Source: Euptelea pleiosperma
Lineage: Eukaryota > Streptophyta > Magnoliopsida > Ranunculales > Eupteleaceae
DNA: 64,000 bases
Assembly (NCBI GenBank): GCA_035048495.1
Contig: CM068552.1
Location: 13,760,501-13,824,500 of the forward strand
Direction of reading: 5' to 3'
The position numbers were made by a program, and so were the translations under genes. Shown here piece after piece: positions 34,406 to 45,700 of this stretch. Numbering within the stretch: position 1 is the stretch's first letter; every line of letters begins with the position of its first letter. The notes below the pieces were generated by a model. That model was not told where the DNA came from. It ran no database searches and saw only the letters and a program-made list of their open reading frames with translations.

Positions 34406-34669
34406 AAATTTGAGAACGGGCATTAAACTAAAATTTAAGGGTATTTTGAGATATAATTTAAAGAATTAAAATTTGATGGGGGGCAATAACTAAAATTTAA
34501 GAGTATTTTGAGAATATAAAAATTATGTCATTCATAAATTCACTCATGCTAGACCGACGTACAAAAATTCATCTTAATTAATTATTTCTATTCGTTGGAT
34601 TAGAGACTTTATCTTGGTTTGTTTTTTAAGTGTGGATTTTGAGTATTATTTGGTCAGTGACAAAGCGGC

Positions 34670-34990
34670 ACCACTATGCAACATGAGGATGGACCATATT
34701 ATGAGCCATGTGGCACAATATTAGAGATCATTGCCTGTATGGATGTTCGACCTATCTCTTGGTGGACTTACGTACCAAAATTCATCCTGATTATTAATTT
34801 TTATCCGTCGTATTAGAGTCTTTTCCATGGTTTATTTGTCACTGGGGATTTCAAGCATTATGATCCAAAGGTTAGGAATCACTAACAGTGCCTATTTTTG
34901 TTATGTAACTCCATCTAGGAATGTGCCAAACATCCATATGATTAGTAGCCTCTAATAGTATTACGCATGGCTTACATTGTGGCTTATTGT
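34670..34990. repeat. Family A copy 10, decayed
   Basis: Diverged palindrome with TATGAGCCATGTGGCACAAT on the left and CCAAACATCCATATGATTAG on the right. Many substitutions indicate an old copy. Confidence 0.6.
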
Positions 34991-35477
34991 ATTTTTTACA
35001 GTTGTGTTGAAATGTGAAAATGTTGGATGAACAAAGAACCCCTATAAATTAAAAAAATTCAAAAACATAAAAAATCAATATTTATAAATCTAAAGAATTT
35101 GAGGGTCATATTAGGGATAAGGACTTTATACTTTTTTAATAATTAAGAAAGAGCAATATTGAATGAGCTACCGGGTGATGTGTGCTTGAATGTTCCCAAG
35201 GAGAAAGTTTTTTGTTGTTTTTTGCCAACTTGCAGGTGACATATGCACTAAAAGATAAAAGCACCTGTACTACATGAATATTCTAAAAAATACAAAGAAG
35301 AAAAGTAAGGAAGGGCATTAGTGATATATTCGAGATTTCATCCGCTTTTAAGGGCATTATTTGAGTTGTGTGGTCAGTACCCTTAAGATCAGAAAATTCA
35401 CATTCTTTGGCGTCGTTTGTAAGAACAACGTAACCAATTGTTCTTACCTCCATCCTGCCCATGGTGAGTAGGAATAC

Positions 35478-35601
35478 GAGCTAGCTTGCTCAGTTGGTAA
35501 AGTTTGTGGGTGATGATACCATAGACTTGGGTTTAAAACCCGCCTTCACCGAGTTACAGATCTCTTTAAAAACAGGCTTAATTACCTCGCAAAAAAAAAA
35601 A
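35478..35601 (+). mobile_element. tRNA-derived SINE with poly(A) tail
   Basis: The 5' part has box A-like TAGCTTGCTCAGTTGGTAAA and, about 45 bp later, box B-like GGGTTTAAAACCC, spaced as in a tRNA gene. It ends in eleven A residues (35591-35601). It does not fold as a complete functional tRNA. It belongs to a different sequence group from the SINE at 8336. No target duplication was found. Confidence 0.65.
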
Positions 35602-35864
35602 GTCACTAATTAGGCATAAAATGGAATTAAATGTAACGAAATCCACATAAGTGGCCTAATCAATCTTTGTTTTGATCGAATTGAAATGTGACACTTTGTG
35701 GAAACTTAGTACTTTCATCTTGACATCTCCACATCTTGGACCTAGGTTGTAGGTCGACTCACAGATCACGAGGTCGATCCACCAGTGGATAGTGGATCGG
35801 GTCATGGGTCACGTGTCTGGTTTTGTAAACTCAGGGATTGGGACGTGACAACACTAATGGCATG

Positions 35865-36805
35865 GTTAGTAATTAAGTAGCTATCACAGAGCTATATTGA
35901 AAACAATAACGATGGCGTGGAAAGTAATTATGTGACTAAACATGGCTTTTTTTTCCAATGACTAGTAAGCTTTTCGAAACCAAGTTATTTAATTTAGTAA
36001 TAGGGTGAGTACAGTAACACGGGGCATTTAATAAACTTTTTTGTTTTTGTCAGAAAAGCATTTAATGAACAAACACGTTGTCTACTAAAAAACATGAACT
36101 AGCATGTGCCTAGGTGAACATTGTGTGAACATGTGACATAGTGAGTAATTAAGTAGTTATCAAGATGTTGTATTGAAAATAAGATCGATGGCATAGAAAG
36201 TAATCAAACATTTATTTATTTTTGAAAGCAGTAATCAAGTAATTATTGAGGGGACGTAATGAAAATATAATTAATGGCATTAGAATGGGTGAGTACGTTA
36301 AGAGGGCATTCAATGAACTGATGCATGAATTTTCCATTGTGAGTCATGCTACCCCACGGATAACCGAGCAAAAATATGTACGGTTGAGGCCATTGACCAT
36401 TGGATTCAAGAGATCAACAGTTCAAGAGGCAACAACCATTTTACGCTTTGCAGCTGTTGCCACGTAGATCATGGATCTCTTGAATCTAGTGATCTTGTAG
36501 ATCATGGATCTCTTGAATCTAGTGGTCAATGACCTCAATTGCACACTTTTTTTCTCTAATTATCCATGGGATAGCATGTTCCTTCCATTATTATTACCTT
36601 TTTGATAAGCAAGATTTAGAGAGTTATTATGACCTATTAGGAATATGTGAGAGAAATGGTACGAGAAGAAATTTAGTGGTTAAAAGGAGTGATTTTGAAG
36701 ATATGGATAAAATGGCTTAGTAAGTAATTTAGCGGTTATGAAGGGGCTATATTAAAAATATATTTAATAGCATGAGAAGTAATTGAGTAATTGTAGAGGC
36801 GTCTT
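35865..36805. repeat. Diverged recurring block, four copies
   Basis: A block of the type AGTAATTAAGTAGTTAT followed by a TATATTGAAAATAA-like core and GATGGCATGGAAAGTAAT recurs around 35870-35930, 36140-36205, 36228-36290 and 36718-36800. The copies are all in the same direction but irregularly spaced. No open frame or known element could be linked to it. Confidence 0.45.
36380..36540. repeat. Small palindrome plus 28-bp duplication
   Basis: GGCCATTGACCATTGGATTC near 36388 pairs with the inverted sequence GAATCTAGTGGTCAATGACC near 36513. Within the right arm, GTAGATCATGGATCTCTTGA is present twice in tandem-like order (about 36464 and 36497). Confidence 0.6.
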
Positions 36806-37034
36806 TGGAAGAAGCAGCAAAAAATGTGAGTTTCAACCTAGAAGGCAGTTTTGAAAGATTAGTTTGAATGAGAAAATATGTAAATTGTGGCATGAAAGAA
36901 ATGACACAAAAAGTAATTATGTTGGTGCGGGAAACTGTTTTAGAAATATGTAAGAAATGCCATAGTAATCAAGGGGCCGGGTCCAAATCCGTTATAACGG
37001 CCGTTAAGGCATTGAAATATTTCCTGAAATCAAT

Positions 37035-38051
37035 GATCACATGGGTTAGGCTCTATCAACGCGTCCATGGTGCCTGTTGTTAGCAACTTTTGATTAGTTG
37101 CCAACTCACCTAAGGCTCCCGAGTAGCTACTACAATAAATTCTAAAATAGAATAGTTTAACAATTTCAAACTATATTATATTATTTTAACTTACAAAGGT
37201 TAACTAACAAAAAAACCTTTCAAATTACATTATCATAATTGATTAAGTATTGGATGTGACAAAGATGCAAAGGTTGTAAATCACTAATCATGCTGATTTA
37301 TTGTTTATAGGTCCATCGAGGGACTGACCAAACATCCATACGGTCAGCATCCAATAAGAGTGTGCCATGTGGATCATATTGTTTGTGATTGGCTTCTGTC
37401 ACAACGTTTTGTGACAGAAGTGTTACTCCTGAACAAAGAATGCATCAAGCCCTTTGAAGGTCACCGAATCTTATCCAACTATGTGATAGACCCATTAAGG
37501 TCACATGCCCTCTTTTTCCAAGCAAACTTAATCAATCAAGATAGCATAAACAGATAAAATGAAGAATGGACATCACAAAATCGTTAGGAACCACTCATGT
37601 TTATTCGAAAGAACATATTGTTGTAGAAAACACCCATGAGAAAAATGAAGTTCAGGAAGATGAGAGAGGGAGGGCAGGTCATTGGGATTTCTCTGTTTTG
37701 GGTTTTTTGAGAGAGAGAGAGAAGAGAGGGAGGGCAGAGAGGTACACTATAAAATCCGGGCACGGGAACGTCGTGGAGGCCAGCTCCAATGTAGGAATAG
37801 AACCTTAAAAAGGTGCAGAAAAAGAAAAAAGATGAAGCCGATAGAGATGAAAGAAGTAGAAGATGAAGGAGTTTTTTAATAAGTTAACCTTGTGAGTTAA
37901 AATAATATAATATAATTTTAAAATGTTAAACTATTCTATTTCAGAATTTATTGCAGTAGCTACTGCGAAACCTGAGGTGAGTTGGCAACTAATCAAAAGT
38001 TGCCAACAACAAGCACTGTGGACGGGTTGAGAGACCCCGACCCATGTGATC
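37035..38051. mobile_element. MULE-like element with about 180-bp terminal inverted repeats
   Basis: The outer ends GATCACATGGGTTAGGCTCT and, inverted from the right, GATCACATGGGTCGGGGTCT continue to pair for about 180 bp (TTGGCAACTTTTGATTAGTT, AAATAGAATAGTTTAACA and their counterparts). The interior has a family A right half (about 37255-37432) and a unique stretch of about 430 bp with a GAGAGA-rich patch. No transposase was seen. The target duplication is not clear. Confidence 0.7.
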
Positions 38052-38078
38052 ATAACTCCAATTTAATTCGGTTGTTTT

Positions 38079-38414
38079 CAAGGTTTAGAAGGGACCGTTA
38101 TAACGGTATAACGGCCTGGGGGCGTTACCGTTTTTTCCGTTATAACGAAAAAAAAACGCTCAGGGGCAAAAACGAAAAATAACAGAAAAAAGCGGAAAAA
38201 GGGCGCTGAAATTTCAATAACGGAAAAAAGGAAAAATAATGGAAAATAACAGAAAAACGGCCATTTTTCACATTTTTTCCAGAAAATAACGGTCGTTATT
38301 TTTGTTATAACGGCCATTATTTTCTGGGCGTTTTAACGGTAAGTAACGTACGGGTAGGTCCGAATCCGTTACAACGGCCGTTATTTTCGTCATAACGGCC
38401 GATTTTTAAACCTT
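38079..38414. mobile_element. Family C element with 9-bp target duplication
   Basis: Starts CAAGGTTTAGAAGGGACCG and ends GATTTTTAAACCTT. Flanked by GGTTGTTTT at 38070-38078 and 38415-38423. The interior is dominated by TAACGG/CCGTTA words. This is the best full-length copy in the window. Confidence 0.78.
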
Positions 38415-38507
38415 GGTTGTTTTAAGTTTTTAAGTTTTTACCTTTTACCGATAAACTTTTTCGAAAAGGTGAGTATGTGATTAGACATTTAATGAAGTAT
38501 TTTTTTA

Positions 38508-39188
38508 TGAAAAAATATGTAACAAGTATACCTTAGCTTTATCGGATTACAAGCACGATTTTGCTACTCACTGCTCCCACTTGGGCCCACTGACTGACTG
38601 CATGGATGTTTAGCCCATCCCTTGGTGACGGAGTAAGACTTTGATGACAGGCTCTGTCACCAAGGCCGATGACACATGGTGCAATAGGAGCCCACGTGGC
38701 ATACTCTTAGAGGACTCTGACCGTACGGATGTTTTTCCAATCCTATATGGACCTACAAACAAAAATTCAGCTTGATTTGTGGTTTCAAACCTTTGGATCT
38801 TTGTACCTCAAATAATTGTCAATAATGCTCAAATTTCCCACGGTTAAAATCAACCCATGAAAACGATTCCAATCCAACGCCTAGAAATCACTAATTAGAT
38901 TGATTTTTGGTTTGTAGGTCCACCTAATGATTGGCCAAACATCCATACGGTCAGAGTCCTCTAAGAATGTTCCACGTGGCTCAGATTGTGCCCTGTCATC
39001 GGCATTGATGATAGGGCCTGTCATCAAAGTTTTATTCTTGGTGATACACCAAAAATCATCCTGATTGGCAATCTTTAACCATTAGATTTTAGTACCTTGT
39101 AAGGCGTAATTATAGTCGTTGGATTTAAACATATTTTTAGTACCAAACCAACGGCCAAAATCGTCAAACAAGTTGATTTTGGGTATGA
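38508..39188. mobile_element. Family B copy 4, split by a family A insertion and right-truncated
   Basis: It carries family B wording (ATGTAACAAGTATACC, GGGCCCACTGACTGAC, GATGTTTAGCCCATCCCTTG), is interrupted at 38631, and resumes at 39038 with ACACCAAAAATCATCCTGAT and the CCAACGGCCAAAATCGTC arm. It appears cut at the right by the next family A copy. Confidence 0.7.
38631..39037. mobile_element. Family A MITE, copy 12, nested in family B copy 4
   Basis: Ends GAGTAAGACTTTGATGACAG and, inverted, GAATAAAACTTTGATGACAG. Flanked by TTGGTGACG (38622-38630) and TTGGTGATA (39038-39046), seven of nine matching, with the match continuing the broken family B sequence. G-boxes CACGTG are present in both arms. 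Confidence 0.87.
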
Positions 39189-39515
39189 AGGTCTACAATA
39201 CGAGTCACGTGGCACATTTTTAGAGGATAGTGACCGTATGGATATTTTGGCCAATCCCTAAGTGGACTTCAAACAAAAACTCATGCTTCATTAATGATTT
39301 CTAAGCGTTGGATCGGAGTCAATTGCATGGGTTGATTTCGACCGTGGGAATTTGGGCACTATTGACATTATTTGGGGTACAGGACCCAAAGGTTTGAAAT
39401 CACTAATCATGCTGATTTTTGGTTGTAGGTCTACCTAGGGATTGGCGAAAGTCCATACGGTCAGCATCCTCTAAGAGTGTGCGACGGGGTTCATATTGTG
39501 GGCGGTCAGCGATGT
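39189..39515. mobile_element. Family A MITE, copy 13 (promoter side of the microprotein gene)
   Basis: The left arm has GAGTCACGTGGCACATTTTT and GACCGTATGGATATTTTGGC; the right arm has GATTTTTGGTTGTAGGTCTA and TCCATACGGTCAGCATCCTC. The right border lies about 190 bp upstream of the start codon at 39706. The left arm retains a G-box; the right one is mutated. Confidence 0.75.
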
Positions 39516-39705
39516 TTTACTGAGTAATAGGTGACAGGTGATATCTACCCGCGCTTATCTTGGCATTCCTTCCTTCCTTCCTTCCCCAAGTTGAGTTTGT
39601 GGTTTCTCCTCTTCTGCAGATCATCCCCAACCGGCCTCAATCCTTCCTCATAGTAATCCCACATAACATCTAGGGTTTCTGTTCCCAATCATCTGTTTAT
39701 AAGCA

Positions 39706-42700
39706 ATGGGAGGAGGCAACGGGCAGAAGGCCAAGATGGCTCGAGAGAAGAACCTGGAGAAGCAGAAAGCCGCTAAGGGTAACCCACTCCCTCTATTTTT
39801 TTTTTTTTCCATTTTTTCCTTTTGGGGTTTTCTCTTTCTCGGGAATTCACTTCTCATCCTCTTAGACCCCTCAATTTTGTCGTTCGATCTACGCAGGAAG
39901 CCAGCTAGATTCGAATAAGAAAGCGATGTCGATCCAGGTAGCTTTGTTCCTTTCATCTCGTTGATCTGGTTCTTTAAGTTTTTGTATTTGGTTCTGCAAC
40001 TCTTTTTCAGTGTTTATGAGTGTTTGAAATTTTTTTGGGCGAATGTTACATTGTTACCATACTGAAATGAAACTAGAAAGAGAAGCCACCTTCGTGCTAA
40101 TTTTGACCATATCTGTTATATAGAGTTGTCTAGCGATAACATTCTTGTCAGAATTAACTGGTTTCTATCCTGATTTTTAATGCTCAACTCCCAAAATTGT
40201 TAAGGAGTCTAGATTCTGGAAGTCAAGCTGTTTGAAACTGTTATGTCATCTCATCTATCATTCACATAGGGATGTACGTTGCTTGACGCCTTAAGTTATT
40301 TTCTACTTTGTAGCATTGATGCTCATAATGTTTCTTTCATACTCCGTAAGACCCTCTTAACGCATTGAAAAATGGTCTTGAACTTAGGATGTGTTTGATT
40401 TAACAGAAAATTTTCCTGAGAAAATACATATTGGAAATGACTTAAATGGCTGTTTGATTGCAACTGAGAACGCATATTTCAATCATGCGAGAAAATAAAG
40501 GCGTATTTTCAGGTGGAAATGAATTCTCACCTATATGGGTGGGAAATGAATTCCGGGCTTAGTAGGGAAAATTATACAGATTTAAAATGGCTATCTAACA
40601 ATGGACAGTTGTGTTTTCCCAAGGAAAATACAATTTTCCCACTTGGCAATCAAACACGCCCTTATTGAGAATTGGGATTCTTCCTTTTTCTACCCTCAAT
40701 GACTTCAGGGACTTATCATCCGCAACATCAGATGTCTAATTATTCTTAGTATGGTATGCCTATTCTCTTCTTTCCACCTACCTTGTACAATTTTTGTTAT
40801 ATTTGTATTTAGTTTGGAGCAATTTGATAATGCAACTTCTCCTATGGTTCGAAGTATTGTTCTGTCTTGGAATGTCTCAGCTGAGACCTCACGGTCTCGT
40901 AGGTTTCCAGAAAGATACCTGGGGGTTTGTATCAATTGTCTCAGCCAAGATGTCTTGTTTTTTCAACTGACCGACTAATAGCTCGAGACCAAGACTTTAA
41001 ACCACGGCTCATCCACCCCAGCAATAGGGATTTCCACCCTGTGAGCACGAAGAGTGTCATTGTAAAGTTTGAGCTGTGGAGACCTAAAGCCTTCTTTCTC
41101 ATGCTTGCATGTCAACCACCTTTATCTCTATTTAGTTCTTCTCAAAGACCCTAAAGAAGATATGTTGCAGCTTTCCAATCATTCAGAAAAACCTTCTAAA
41201 TTTCAATATCTACCTTGCACGCACATGCATATATTACAACATTGGTAGATGTATCATTAACAAGAGTTTCTCTAGGTAGAGAGGAAACAAACTTTGTTTT
41301 GGAGGTTTGGAGCTTCACATTGATTCTTTAGTACTGAGACCCGTTGAAATCCTAGTTTTGCATGGTGATCACAACCCTGTTGACTATTTCAAGCAATTAA
41401 AATGAGGAGTGAACCGCCTTTTCTTTTTTTAAACTATGAGGTTTTAGAGTAAGGTAAATTGTTCTTTTTTGTTACAAATATCATTAGGAACGATTGAGAG
41501 TACAATTGGTGACCTAGAAAATTGAGATTACATTGTTTAGAGTTGAGTCGGAGACAGGGTAATTGATTAGAATCTACTCCCAAAGTGAATTGCTGAACAT
41601 ATTAGAAGCTTTATAGGCATTAAACCAAATTTGGCCCTTTGTATTCAGTCTGAAAATGAAATGACAACCTTTTTGAAGTACACGTCTACATTGGAACCTT
41701 TTTATGTATGTATTGTGTGTATGCATATTCCTCGCCACTTTTATAGGGCAAAGGTAAACAACTAGATTGAAATCAAGGATGCTGAAGAAGGGTAATTGAC
41801 GAAGTAGTAAGAAGCTCGAGGAAGAGAATGGTGAATGGCAAGAGAGACATTATGGAATGAAGGGGATTGTGAAATGAAAAAGAGAGAGAAAAGAAGGAGA
41901 AGACCAGAGAGCTTCTAAACCATTTCAACTAATTTGAGGGATAGCAATGAACTGGTGAGACAAGATCCAGCATTTGAAGAGTAGCAAGCAAGGTGAAATC
42001 TACACAAGGAAAAGAAGCCTTGGATTAAGCCAAGTTTTTTGTGATGTTGATCATGGTTTTGCTACAATGGAAGGGAGTTCGTGCACTTTGCCTTTTTTTG
42101 TTTGTATCCTTCCCATTTTTTATTGGTAATTTTTTGCTGCAAGTATTTTATTAGCTATTGCAGTAATTCGTTTCTGCTTTCCTTTTTGTTGTTATTATCA
42201 TATAAGTAGGCAAAGAATCTGAAAAGTTACAGAGGAAGGTGCATCCCTTTGCGTTTCTACTTCTCCTTTTCTCGAGTGCTTCTTTTGTTATTATTGTAAT
42301 TCAATCTGTTATTTTCTTTTTGATTAGTTTCTTATAAATTTTATTAAACAAAATAAAATCAAGTGGGGAATTTGATCAACTTAGAAAGATTAAACTGCTG
42401 ATGCTAGTATGTGAGTTCACATGTTTAACATCGGATTGAGCTGTAGCCCAGAAGTCAATCAAGTTCTCATTTATAGTGTGTCATCCATGTTTGGAAGATA
42501 AAATAATGTTGACCAATGAGTTCTATTTTTTTCTCTCGTAAAAACATATGTTTGTAATTCCTCATCTTGCCTCTTTTTAATTTAAAAAGAAAGGGAAGGT
42601 CAGAAGAAACATAGAGAAGAGAGGAACCATATCAGTCCTATCCAGTTACAAAAGAGGTACAGAGCTTGGGGTTAACAGTCCATGCCCTGCTTTTCGAAGT

Positions 42701-45700
42701 TTTAGGAGATAATTTCTGATATATAGGCAGGGGTTGAAGAGAGGGTTGGGAGAGAAATTATATTTGTGGGGCTTGATTTTAAAAGATTATGAAGGAAACT
42801 ATAGGAAATTATTGCAAAAATAAGAAATGTGCATTGTTATTTAAAAAAATGATAAAACAAGCATAAAAACAGACCCATAACTCATTTTTCTTCAAAAGTA
42901 AAAACACACTTATAACTCATTATATCACAACAAACTACTATTTTGAGTTATAAATGCAATATCTATAGCGTTTAGTACATACTGATGCAGCCATGTAGGT
43001 GTTAGAAATCTTGGGACTTTAAGAAACAAAATTACACAATCGTGTCATCTAATGCATAAAAGTCAATAAGATCTTACCAATGACGTAACAGGGCATAACC
43101 TCATGGATTTTAACCTTGGGCTCTTCATCTGGATGCCTGGGACTGTATATGTCCACAAAAGTGCGAAAGCAATATATCCATCACGAAGTGAAAAACTATG
43201 GGTGCCAAAATATGTATGTGGTTTTTTGCTTTTATATACGTTACATGTTTTTGGGCAATTATTGTGCAATTTTGGCTCACAAAGTTTAAATATTTCAGAT
43301 ACATGCGTTAGTAAGTATTGAATACTATTTATTTTGTATTTGTTACCGCAAGTGGTTGTTTACAGTGGTATTATTGTGTTATAAGTGTATTTTCATGCTT
43401 TTTTGTCATTTCTAGTAATATCAATGTGTTCATACGTTTTTGCAATAATTCTCTAGATTTTCATAATTGTTGAATTTTTCGCAAAATTTTCCTAAACTTG
43501 TCCGCATTACTTCCGATTTTTACTGACTGAAGTTTACAACAAAGCCAAAGTTTAGCAAATGGTTTTCTAGAGCAACATTACAGACATCTTTACACATGGA
43601 GGGCTGATGCAGCCAATCTAAACCATTATTAGCCATGTGCATAGTGCCCTTGTCCACATCATGCCTATACCCTACCATGTTTTGTACCTTTTTAACTAAA
43701 AAATTGTAGCCTTGAATTTTAGAAGTATTTTATATAAACCGAAAGCAAAGGAAACTTTCCCTTTTTAGCTATCTGGCATGGTATTATTGGGTTGAAACTT
43801 GCAATGCAAGGAGATGTTGAGGTGACAAAACGTGCGGGCCCCTTCGGACCCACCACCTCAGCTACCACGTGTTTTGTCACCTCAACTTCTCTCTACACAG
43901 TAAGTTTCAACCCAATAGCACTTGGCCACATGGCAAAAAGTGGCATGTTTCTTTTGTCTTTTGTCTATTTAAAAAAAAAATCGAAATTCAATGGCTGCAA
44001 TTCGTACTTTGTTGGGGAAAAATACAATACATGGTAGGGTATTGGCATAACATCTACAAGCAGACTACCCACTTTAATGGTGCAACTTGAGCTGAGCCGA
44101 GGTCAGTTAACCCAACTTACACATTCCTCTGCCCAAGCCTGATATCAGCCCGAGTCGTAGGATTCAAACCCAGCCCACATAAAAATTTCAAACTTGGGCT
44201 TAGCTCGCTTTAGCCATTGAGCGAAAATTTCAAACTTGGGCTTATCTAGCTTTTAGCCATTGAGCTATACTATATCATAGCATATGTATGTTATATTATG
44301 TAGAAGGGTTGTTGGGCTGGGCCAGGTTCTTGGGCTCAAAAAGGGCTGACCCGATCCTAAAACATTTGTGCATAAAGTGCGTTGGGTCATTCAAGCCTAG
44401 AAATTGTAGCCCCAATCAATGTGGCCAATTCAAAGGGGTAGCTATCAAATGGATGGCCTGGATTGCCCACATCAGCCCCCCCACATGTAAAGTTGATTCT
44501 ACAATGAATTTCTATACTGTACCTCTAGAAAGCCTTTTCACATGTACACAACTTTTGAAGGAACAAGTTCAATGTAGGCGGAGTTCAACTCATTGCTAAG
44601 GTTTTCTTAGGGCGAAAATCCCTAAAAAAGCTCTTACACGATGCTAGTCCAAGCAAATCCCAAAATTTCACAAAAGAATTAAATAAGCCTAAAGGCAAAT
44701 TTCATTCAATGATCAAAATTCTTCTTAAAATGATCTCTTAACAATTATTTATAAGAAAATAAAGCTTAAAAGATAACTTAAGGACTAAGAAATTAATCTG
44801 AACCATTGATCTAAATAACTTAAATCTAATTTTAAAATGACTAAAATACCCCTAAATCACGTCACTGTCATTACATTCAAATTTGTAACATAGTTTCGAA
44901 ACTAAAGCGTCAAAATCTTGACAAAAGTCGTGACATAGCTGTTGAAGATATCGAAAATAGCTCTGCATCATCTAATAACTCCTCAATTGGATGTATGAAT
45001 AAAAGTTAAGCCTCCTAAAAGTTGATTGCATCATAAAACTCGCCTCGAGTTTGCTTCGTTGTATGGTCATTCTCTCTTTGGCGTCCTCTTTGGTGGTCAT
45101 TGATAATGCAAATCCACGACCAACCAGGGTCTATTTTCCTTGGATCTTCGTTTCACCATAATCTGCTCAATGTCATATAGTTGAATTGTCTCCTTTAGAT
45201 GTATGAATGATAATGAATAAGAAGATCTCCATACAAGAAGATCCTCATATGCATTTTTGTGAATTAGATAATTGAACACATTATCTTCACATGAATTATC
45301 TTTATCATCGTGTATGGATCCACCATTGATATTAGTCATTTCAACTTTTTTTGAACATTTGGAAGGCATCAAATTAAAAACACCCTCTTTGTCATCAAAC
45401 CCCAAACTTCTTCACCTTTACAGTCCTTTTACCTTCATCAAAATTAGGAAGCTCTTTGATCTCACTTTCATTATAGATGACATCATTATCAAAGATGCGT
45501 TTAAAATTGCCTTCGCTAACAATCTCCCCACCATAGATAGGCTATCCATTAATACAATCATCACAATGGACTGGAGGGGTTCCGGGTGGAAAGTCCACGT
45601 TGGATGAGTCATCTACACCATTGCTTGATGGATTTCGAGTATCTGTTGATCCTTTGGATGTCGGGAACTACTCCAAAAGCTGCAGAAGCCGTGGCAATAT

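Noticed and set aside
35478..35560. Functional tRNA gene
   Set aside because: Boxes A and B are present but the acceptor and anticodon stems do not form; the poly(A) tail indicates a SINE.
45097..45612. Two adjacent minus-strand frames inside the LTR element
   Set aside because: They could be remnants of a retroelement polyprotein, but no defining motif was visible, so no product is named.
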